The translations under genes and the position numbers were made by a program. The notes under the pieces were generated by a model. It was given only the letters and a program-made list of their open reading frames with translations, made no database searches and had not been told where the DNA came from. 64,000 nt of DNA from Nocardioides faecalis. Lineage in GTDB: Bacteria > Actinomycetota > Actinomycetes > Propionibacteriales > Nocardioidaceae. The first letter of the stretch is position 1, and each line of letters starts with the position of its first letter. Location: positions 3,162,001-3,226,000 of the forward strand of contig NZ_CP074406.1 of NCBI RefSeq assembly GCF_018388425.1, read 5' to 3'. Shown in pieces: positions 58,624-64,000 of the stretch.

Positions 58624-59310
58624 ATGGAGGACGACCATCCCGACCCCACCCGCCCCGACCCCACCCGCTCCGAACCCACCGGGCCCAGCCTGCCCTGGCC
58701 GCTGACGGGAGCCGACGCCCTGCGCGAGGAGCTGCTCGCCGCCTACGGTGAGCCGTCCCGCGGGCACCACGGCGTCGGCCACCTGGCCGAGGTGATCGCC
58801 CGGCTCGACGAGCTGGCCGCCGCCGGGACGTCGTACGACCGGACCAGCGTGCTGCTCGCGGCGTGGTTCCACGACGCCGTGTACGACGGCGAACGCGACG
58901 CCGAGGAGCGCTCCGCCGTCTGGGCCGAGGTGGCGCTGGGCCAGCTCGCCGCGACCGGCGGGCTCGACGCCGCCACCGTGACCGAGGTGGCGCGGCTGGT
59001 GCGGCTGACCGAGCACCACCAGCCCGAGGAGTCGGACGCCAACGGCTGCGCGCTCTCGGACGCCGACCTGGCGATCCTGGCGGCACCCCCGGCCCGGTAC
59101 GCGGCGTACGTGGCTGCGGTGCGCACGGAGTACGCCCACCTCGACGACGAGGTGTTCGCCGAGGGCCGGGCCGCCGTGCTGCGCGGTCTGGCCGCCAAGC
59201 CGCGGCTGTTCCAGACCGCCTACGGGGCCTCGGCCTGGGAGGCGCCGGCGCGCGCCAACCTGACGCGGGAGCTGGCCGAGCTCGCCGCGGCGGGCAACCC
59301 CGCCTGCTGA
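58624..59310 (+). CDS. HD-superfamily phosphohydrolase
   Basis: A 228-aa predicted metal-dependent hydrolase. Motifs GHHGVGHLAEVIARLDEL and AAWFHDAVYDG supply the HD-type metal ligands, then RLTEHHQPEESDANG and DADLAILAAP supply the later Asp. The first 25 residues are an Asp/Pro/Thr repeat. The substrate is unknown. The ATG at 58624 is preferred; starts at 58588 and 58615 are possible. It stands alone after rtcB. Confidence 0.78.
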   Translation: MEDDHPDPTRPDPTRSEPTGPSLPWPLTGADALREELLAAYGEPSRGHHGVGHLAEVIARLDELAAAGTSYDRTSVLLAAWFHDAVYDGERDAEERSAVWAEVALGQLAATGGLDAATVTEVARLVRLTEHHQPEESDANGCALSDADLAILAAPPARYAAYVAAVRTEYAHLDDEVFAEGRAAVLRGLAAKPRLFQTAYGASAWEAPARANLTRELAELAAAGNPAC

Positions 59311-59401
59311 CCCCCACCCCCGGCGACCAGCGACCAGCGACCGGCGAGCGGCGAGCGGCGGGCGTTGGGGGCGACTTGACGATCCGACGCACAATGGGCG
59401 C

Positions 59402-59770
59402 GTGGACGACAGCGTGATCTACGCGGCCCGAGCACAGGTGCTTGCCGACCTTCAGGCCCGCGGCCTGTGCACGCCGGATTCCGTGACCCTGCTCGAGGAG
59501 GCCTGTTCCGAGCGCCGGTGGTGGCTGCAGCAGTGGCCCGACGGGGCGCCGTACATTGCCGGGCTGATCGCCCAGGACGTGCAGGACGGGTTGGCGGACA
59601 AGTTCGGGCGCAGCGCGCCCGAGGGACTGTGGCCGGTGTGCGTCACGTGCACCAGCGGGCCTGTGCACACGCTGCACATCGACCCCGACCTGGGCGGGCC
59701 GGACCCGCGCTGGGTGTGCGAGGAGTCCGGCACCCCCGTCGCCCGCCTCGGCGAGCTGTCCCACGCCTGA
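59402..59770 (+). CDS. Conserved hypothetical protein with Cys motif
   Basis: A 122-aa protein I cannot assign. The N-terminal half is helical (EEACSERRWWLQQWPDGAPY, then IAGLIAQDVQDGLADKFG); the C-terminal half has VCVTCTSGPVHTLHIDPDLG, then WVCEESG, which may be a three-Cys/His zinc site. Start: GTG at 59402 with CACAAT 6 nt upstream. It lies 83 bp before the SOS-regulated alkB; the SOS box between them suggests separate promoters. Confidence 0.6.
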   Translation: MDDSVIYAARAQVLADLQARGLCTPDSVTLLEEACSERRWWLQQWPDGAPYIAGLIAQDVQDGLADKFGRSAPEGLWPVCVTCTSGPVHTLHIDPDLGGPDPRWVCEESGTPVARLGELSHA

Positions 59771-59816
59771 GCCCCTCCTTGGGCGCCGCCGAGTAGCGAC
59801 GCACCGACGCCGCGCA

Positions 59817-59832
59817 TCGAACGCCTGTTCGA
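59817..59832 (+). promoter_or_regulatory. SOS (LexA) box upstream of alkB
   Basis: TCGAACGCCTGTTCGA is a perfect palindromic match to the actinobacterial/Bacillus LexA box TCGAAC-N4-GTTCGA. It covers the -35 region of a promoter whose -10 is TATTCT (59842-59847), 6 nt before the alkB ATG. Confidence 0.85.
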
Positions 59833-59853
59833 CCACCGAGGTATTCTCGGGGC

Positions 59854-60492
59854 ATGACCCTCGACTTCCAGTCCACCCTGTTCGACGGTCTGGATGCCGA
59901 GGCTCCGGCGCCGGCGATGACGGCACCCATCCGGCGCCGCGAGCTGAGCTCGGGTGCCTGGGTGGACGTGGCGCGGGGGTGGCTGCCGGAGCCGGACGCG
60001 GTGATGGCCGCGCTCATCGAGCACGTGCCGTGGCGCGCGGAGCGGCGTGCGATGTACGACAAGGTGGTCGCGGTGCCGCGGCTGATCTACACGTACATGA
60101 TCGGCGAGGAGCTGCCGCACCCGGCGCTGGCCGCCGCCCGGGACACGCTCAGCGCGCACTACGCCGAGGAACTCGGCGAGCCGTTCCGGACCGCAGGCTG
60201 CTGCTACTACCGCGACGGCCGCGACTCCGTGGCCTGGCACGGGGACACCATCGGGCGCGGCTCGAGCCACGACACGATGGTCGCCATCGTGTCCGTGGGC
60301 GACCCCCGCAGGCTCCACCTGCGTCCGCGCGACGTGGAGCGGCGCGAGGAGTCCTTCGCCGTGGAGATGGGCCACGGTGACCTGGTCGTGATGGGCGGCT
60401 CCTGCCAGCGGACCTGGGAGCACGCCGTGCCCAAGGTCGCGGCGGCCGGACCGCGGCTCTCGGTGCAGTTCCGCCCGTTCAACGTGTTCTGA
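59854..60492 (+). CDS. AlkB-family 2-oxoglutarate/Fe(II) dioxygenase
   Basis: DNA/RNA dealkylation repair enzyme of 212 aa. Fe(II) ligands are in YYRDGRDSVAWHGD (His129, Asp131) and TWEHAVPK (His190); Arg residues in RLSVQFRPFN (201, 207) bind 2-oxoglutarate. PRLIYTYMIG is the nucleotide-recognition region. A perfect SOS box sits 22 bp upstream of the ATG, so damage induction through LexA is likely; E. coli alkB instead belongs to the Ada regulon. Confidence 0.88.
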   Translation: MTLDFQSTLFDGLDAEAPAPAMTAPIRRRELSSGAWVDVARGWLPEPDAVMAALIEHVPWRAERRAMYDKVVAVPRLIYTYMIGEELPHPALAAARDTLSAHYAEELGEPFRTAGCCYYRDGRDSVAWHGDTIGRGSSHDTMVAIVSVGDPRRLHLRPRDVERREESFAVEMGHGDLVVMGGSCQRTWEHAVPKVAAAGPRLSVQFRPFNVF

Positions 60493-60525
60493 AGCCCCGG
60501 CCCAGGCTTCCGCCCAGGCCCCGGC

Positions 60526-60936
60526 TCAGGCTCCCGGCTCCGACCGCGCCTCGACCTCCGCCATCGAGCGCAGGATGCAGAACTCGTTGCCCTCCGGGTC
60601 GGCGAGCACCACCCAGCCGGTGCCGGGCCCGCCGATGCCGCGGTGGTCGGCGACCTCCTGGGCGCCGAGGGCCAGCAGCCGGACCAGCTCCTCCTGCTGG
60701 GAGCCCTGGCGCGGCCGGAGGTCGAAGTGCAGCCGGTTCTTGACCGACTTCGCGTCGGGCACCTCGAGGAACAGCACCTCGTGCCCGGTCTCCGGGTCGG
60801 CGATCGCGCACTCGGGGTGCCCGGGCAGGTTCGGTTCGTCGGGCAGGTCGGTGTAGCCGAGCACCGGCTTCCACCACTCGGAGAGCTCGTAGGCGTTGGC
60901 GCAGTCGACCGTGGTGTGGGAGATGTACGACGTCAT
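60526..60936 (-). CDS. VOC-superfamily (glyoxalase/bleomycin-resistance-fold) protein
   Basis: A 136-aa protein of two beta-alpha-beta-beta-beta units. TSYISHTTVDCANAYELSEW, then NRLHFDLRP and WVVLADPEGNEFCIL are typical of actinobacterial VOC proteins. The substrate is unknown. The ATG at 60936 has a GAGGGTGG ribosome site; a longer frame to 60972 is rejected. It lies 66 bp downstream of cysQ on the same strand and convergent with alkB. Confidence 0.8.
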   Translation of the reverse strand: MTSYISHTTVDCANAYELSEWWKPVLGYTDLPDEPNLPGHPECAIADPETGHEVLFLEVPDAKSVKNRLHFDLRPRQGSQQEELVRLLALGAQEVADHRGIGGPGTGWVVLADPEGNEFCILRSMAEVEARSEPGA

Positions 60937-61002
60937 CGGACCACCCTCGCCCCGCACGCTGCCGCGGGACAAGCCTCAACCGGCCTCACCGCCGCCGACG
61001 AC

Positions 61003-61812
61003 TCAGTCGGTGCCGTGGGCGGCGATGAACGCCAGGATCCGCTCGGCGAGCTCGGGGCGGCACACGACGAGGTCGGGCAGGTAGACGTCGGCCTGGTTGT
61101 AGACCAGCTCGCTGCCGTCCACCCGGGAGGTGAACAGCCCGGCGGCCCGGGCGACCGCGACGGGGGCGGCGGAGTCCCACTCGTACTGCCCGCCGGCGTG
61201 CACGTAGGCGTCGGCGAGGTCGCGCACGACCGACATCATCTTCACCCCGGCCGAGCCCATCGGGACCAGCTCGGCGCCCAGCTCGGCGGCCAGCGCCTGC
61301 ACGAACGCCGGCGGTCGGGTGCGGGAGACCGCGATCCGCGGCGGCTGTCCCGGCCGGTGCGCGTCCGAGCCGAGGCCGGGCACGACGGGCGGGGTGCCGG
61401 TGCTGAAGGTCTCCCCCAGCGCGGGCTGCGCGACGGCGCCGGCGACCAGGGCGCCGTCCTGCCACAGCGCGACGTGGACGGCCCAGTCGTCGCGGGGAGG
61501 CTCGGAGAACTCCCGGGTCCCATCCAGCGGGTCGATGATCCAGACCCGCTCCGCGCGCAGCCGAGCGTCCTTGTCGGCGGCGTTCTCCAGGGCCTCCTCG
61601 CTGAGCACGGCGTCCTCGGGCCGGTACGTCGCGAGCAGCTCGGTGAGCAGGACGTGGGCGGCGCGGTCGCCGGCGTCCTTGAGCGCCTTGCCCTCCAGGC
61701 CCTCGCTGCGGACCTCGAGGAGGCGCCGGCCGGCGGCCTCGGCGAGCCAGGCGGCGAGGCGGTGGTCGTCGGCGACGACGTCGGCGGCGGGTGCGTCAGG
61801 AGCGGTGGTCAC
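61003..61812 (-). CDS. cysQ: 3'(2'),5'-bisphosphate nucleotidase, CysQ-like
   Basis: Inositol-monophosphatase-superfamily enzyme, 269 aa, recycling PAP in sulfate assimilation. Metal-binding motifs VLSEEALEN (Glu72, Glu73), WIIDPLDGTREF (Asp94, Asp97) and the C-terminal YEWDSAAP are intact; WIIDPLDGTREF is characteristic of CysQ rather than inositol monophosphatase. Start: GTG at 61812 with TAGGGT (61819-61824) 6 nt upstream on its strand, so leaderless. Confidence 0.87.
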   Translation of the reverse strand: MTTAPDAPAADVVADDHRLAAWLAEAAGRRLLEVRSEGLEGKALKDAGDRAAHVLLTELLATYRPEDAVLSEEALENAADKDARLRAERVWIIDPLDGTREFSEPPRDDWAVHVALWQDGALVAGAVAQPALGETFSTGTPPVVPGLGSDAHRPGQPPRIAVSRTRPPAFVQALAAELGAELVPMGSAGVKMMSVVRDLADAYVHAGGQYEWDSAAPVAVARAAGLFTSRVDGSELVYNQADVYLPDLVVCRPELAERILAFIAAHGTD

Positions 61813-61882
61813 CGGCTCACCCTAGTGCGGTGCGCAGTGGCGCCCGGCCGCGGCTCGAGGGCCGGAGCGCCGCGGGCGCGGG

Positions 61883-62485
61883 TCAGGAGTTGTAGCGGCT
61901 CTGGGTGGTGGCCAGGCCGTCGGCGACGAGCGACTCCACCGCGTCGGCGGCGGTGTCGATCTGGAACGGCAGCTCCTTGCGCTCGGTCGTGGAGTAGTTC
62001 GACAGCACGAAGTCGGCGACGTCCTGGCGCCCGGGCGGGCGCCCGATGCCGGCGCGGACCCGGTAGAAGTCGCCGGTGCCGAGCGAGGAGCGCATCGACT
62101 TCAGCCCGTTGTGGCCGTTGTCGCCGCCGCCGAGCTTGATCCGCAGGGTGCCGAAGTCGATGTCCAGCTCGTCGTGGATGGCGATCACCCGCTCGGGTGG
62201 CACCTTGTAGAAGGTGGCCAGCGCCTTGACCGGCCCGCCGGACTCGTTCATGTAGGAGCGCGCCTTGGCCAGCACCACCCGCGGCGCGGGGGCTCCGGGC
62301 GGCCCCAGGCGCCCCTCGACCACGTCGGCGCGGCCGGTCTTGTGTGCCCGGAAGCCGCTGCCCATGCGCCGCGCCAGCTCGTCGACGACCAGGTAGCCGA
62401 TGTTGTGCCGGTGCCCGGCGTACGACGGTCCGGGGTTGCCGAGCCCGACGACCAGCCACACCTCGGCGGCACCCTGCTCGGCCAC
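61883..62485 (-). CDS. pth: Peptidyl-tRNA hydrolase
   Basis: Recycles peptidyl-tRNA dropped by the ribosome. Active-site residues Asn17 (GLGNPGP), His27 (HRHNIGY), Asn80 (YMNESGG), Asp105 (IHDELDI) and Asn126 (HNGLKS) are present in 200 aa. The GTG at 62485 is chosen for its GAGGAG ribosome site; the longer open frame upstream covers the intergenic hairpin. It follows rplY, a common actinobacterial pair. Confidence 0.95.
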   Translation of the reverse strand: MAEQGAAEVWLVVGLGNPGPSYAGHRHNIGYLVVDELARRMGSGFRAHKTGRADVVEGRLGPPGAPAPRVVLAKARSYMNESGGPVKALATFYKVPPERVIAIHDELDIDFGTLRIKLGGGDNGHNGLKSMRSSLGTGDFYRVRAGIGRPPGRQDVADFVLSNYSTTERKELPFQIDTAADAVESLVADGLATTQSRYNS

Positions 62486-62540
62486 GTCTTGCTCCTCGGT
62501 CTCGTCGTACGTGCGGGTGGAACGGGTGGAGATGCCAGAA

Positions 62541-62570
62541 CTCCCCGGTGCGAGAGCTCGCACCGGGGAG
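62541..62570 (-). terminator. Hairpin between rplY and pth
   Basis: CTCCCCGGTGCGAG (62541-62554) and its complement (62557-62570) form a 14-bp stem with a very tight loop. It may attenuate transcription from rplY into pth. Confidence 0.6.
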
Positions 62571-62607
62571 ATCAGCCGGCCCAGGAACCACCTGAGCCGA
62601 GGGACGT

Positions 62608-63240
62608 TCACTCGCCTTCGGTGTCCTCGGCCGGCGCGTCCTTCTCGATGCCGGCCTCGGCCTCGGCGGACTCGAGCTCGGCCTCGGCGGCCTCGGCGGT
62701 CTGCCGGGCGGTCACGTTGACGATCAGCGTGTCGGGCTCGGTGACCAGCGTGGTGCCCTGCGGCAGCTCGACCTGGCTGGCGAGGATCTGGGTACCGGCC
62801 TCGGCCCCCTCGATGCTGACCTCGAACGACTCGGGGATGTGGGTGGCCTCGGCCTCGACCTGCAGCGTGGTGTTCTCGGTGACGACCAGGGTCTCCGCGG
62901 CGGCCTCGCCCACGATGAGGACGGGGACGTCGACGGTGACCTTCTCGCCGCGCACGACGGTGACGAGGTCGACGTGCTCGAGCACGCGGCGGACGGGGTC
63001 GACCTGGACCTGCTTGGTCAGCGCGAGGTGGATCTCGCCGTCCAGGTCGATCTCGAGCAGCGCGTTGGCGCCACCGTGGCGGATCGCCATCATGGTCTCG
63101 TGGCCCGGCAGGGTCAGGTGCAGCGGGTCCGCGCCGTGGCCGTAGACGACCGCGGGGATCTTGTTCTCGCGGCGGATGCGGCGGGCGGCGCCCTTGCCGA
63201 ACTCGCTGCGGAGCTCGGCCTTGATCTTCTCGGTGCTCAT
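62608..63240 (-). CDS. rplY: 50S ribosomal protein L25/general stress protein Ctc
   Basis: A 210-aa Ctc-type L25: N-terminal 5S-rRNA-binding domain ([22 protein letters not shown]) plus C-terminal TL5 domain ([11 protein letters not shown]), ending in a Glu/Ala-rich acidic tail. The ATG has a GAGGAG ribosome site. It precedes pth. Confidence 0.95.
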   Translation of the reverse strand: MSTEKIKAELRSEFGKGAARRIRRENKIPAVVYGHGADPLHLTLPGHETMMAIRHGGANALLEIDLDGEIHLALTKQVQVDPVRRVLEHVDLVTVVRGEKVTVDVPVLIVGEAAAETLVVTENTTLQVEAEATHIPESFEVSIEGAEAGTQILASQVELPQGTTLVTEPDTLIVNVTARQTAEAAEAELESAEAEAGIEKDAPAEDTEGE

Positions 63241-63414
63241 GTCGATCTCCTCGATCGTCTGGGTTTGGGACGGGACCCCGGAGAGGAGGAGCGCCGCGCT
63301 TCTCTCACCCGGTGACCGAGCGGGCGCGCGGCGTCGCCATGAGGACGAAACCGGCCCAGTCGATCACGGAGTCACAGAAGCGCCGTACTCCCTCGCCGAG
63401 GCAACCGCGCAAGA

Positions 63415-63590
63415 CTAACCGCGCTCCCGCCCACGAGAAAATCGTCGCCGGGCCCGAGCGGCGGCCCGGGACATCGCCGGGCTGAGGCCGTCGCCGGGCT
63501 GAGGCCGTCGTGCCCGGCCGCGGCGATCGTGTCGCGGATCCGCTGCTCGGCGTAGCGGGAGCCGATGAACATCCCGAGCGCCGGGTGCAC
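63415..63590 (-). pseudogene. Truncated MarR-like regulator remnant
   Basis: A GTG at 63590 with an excellent ribosome site (GGGGAGGTG) begins HPALGMFIGSRYAEQRIRDT, then IAAAGHDGLSPA, resembling the N-terminal helices of MarR proteins. It then loses homology at a perfect 17-bp tandem duplication (63474-63490 and 63491-63507), which shifts the frame, and no wing region follows. The interval 63241-63722 otherwise holds only the rplY leader and the next gene's ribosome site. The MarR assignment rests on a short segment. Confidence 0.4.
63474..63507. repeat. 17-bp tandem duplication inside the MarR remnant
   Basis: TCGCCGGGCTGAGGCCG occurs twice in succession. Seventeen is not a multiple of three, so the duplication breaks the reading frame. 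Confidence 0.9.
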
Positions 63591-63722
63591 CGCACCTCCC
63601 CTCCGAGCCAGGCGACCGACCGTTGACGAACCGGCCAGGAAGACGGACGATCTCGGTCAGGAGGCCTGACCGAGTTCCCGTCGCACCGCGTCGACGACAA
63701 GAGGACGACAAGGGAGGGACCA

Positions 63723-64000
63723 TGGACTCCACCACCCTCTGGGCGCACGTCCACGCGGAGCGGGCCGCGCTCGCCGCGCTGCTGCACGACCTCGACGAGG
63801 CGGCGTGGTCGCACGAGACGCTGTGCCCCGGCTGGACCGTGCACGACGTGGCGACCCACGTCATCGCCACCCCGCAGACGGGCTGGCGGGAGATGGGCGC
63901 GATGGCCGCACGCAACCTGGGGCGGAGCTATCACGCGATGATCTTCCGCGAGGTGAAGCGGCTGGCGGCCACGAGGACGCACGAGCAGGTCCTCGCGGAC
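63723..64000 (+). CDS. Maleylpyruvate isomerase/mycothiol-dependent DinB-like protein (5' part)
   Basis: The first 92 codons of a protein with the MDMPI_N/DinB-2 pattern: helix 1 ERAALAALLHDLDEAAWSHE, then TLCPGWTVHDVATHVIA, whose His is a probable metal ligand. Members include mycothiol-dependent maleylpyruvate isomerase and many uncharacterised enzymes. The ATG at 63723 has a GGGAGG ribosome site. The gene runs off the end of the window. Confidence 0.75.

Overview
The window looks like a chromosomal segment of a very G+C-rich actinobacterium, most likely Nocardioides or a close relative in the Propionibacteriales. Supporting signs are the strong C/G third-position bias, the many GTG starts, the frequent word GTCGTACGAC, actinobacterial families (DUF5302, DUF4245, DUF3027, DUF2530, DUF4032, an LpqY-type lipoprotein, a bacterial XPB helicase with its partner) and gene neighbourhoods recalling the Mycobacterium tuberculosis blocks fum-glpX-DUF4245-xseB-xseA, rpsL-rpsG-fusA-tuf and ercc3...cspB...DUF3027...DUF2530-marR. 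Genus and synteny are inferences from memory, not searches.

Layout. 0.1-9 kb: HtrA-type protease, DUF5302, ABC-F ATPase, SIMPL protein, truA coupled to an RsmC-like methyltransferase, a PfkB sugar kinase, xseA-xseB and DUF4245. 9.1-12.5 kb: an inverted array of 22-bp units, then a molybdate regulator and modA-modB-modC with overlapping start/stop codons, apparently inserted between DUF4245 and glpX. 12.6-24.8 kb: glpX, two divergent alpha/beta hydrolases, an lpqY-sugA-sugB-sugC-like importer, DUF4032, asparaginase, YdeI-like protein and class I fumarase. 24.9-34 kb: membrane PAS-PAS-GGDEF protein, zinc-ribbon protein, decayed GntR gene, class II fumarase, acyl-CoA ligase, transglycosylase-like protein, PhoH and trmB. 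34-42 kb: tuf, fusA, rpsG, rpsL (reverse strand), then a MarR-MFS-NCS2 operon. 42-52.6 kb: DUF2530, methyltransferase, a second 22-bp array, DUF3027, MFS, cold-shock protein, a PP2C-FHA-RDD/FHA operon and the XPB partner. 52.6-64 kb: XPB helicase, a bacteriophytochrome with a SpoIIE phosphatase output, chorismate mutase, rtcB, HD hydrolase, a small unknown protein, AlkB behind a perfect SOS box, VOC protein, cysQ, pth, rplY, a decayed MarR gene and the 5' end of a maleylpyruvate-isomerase-family gene.

The content is mostly housekeeping (translation, central carbon metabolism, DNA repair) with regulatory and transport cassettes. The least ordinary signals are: (i) two intergenic inverted arrays of 22-bp units around a CGTCGTACGACG centre; (ii) a 62-bp palindromic element present twice, with pairing preserved at variable stem positions; (iii) a complete bacteriophytochrome sensor fused to a SpoIIE phosphatase; (iv) a perfect LexA-type SOS box in front of alkB; (v) twin palindromes at the molybdate regulator promoter; (vi) many starts preceded at 6-8 nt by a NANNNT hexamer, suggesting widespread leaderless transcription; and (vii) coding minisatellites of 9 and 12 bp. 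No tRNA, rRNA, CRISPR array, insertion sequence or prophage was recognised.
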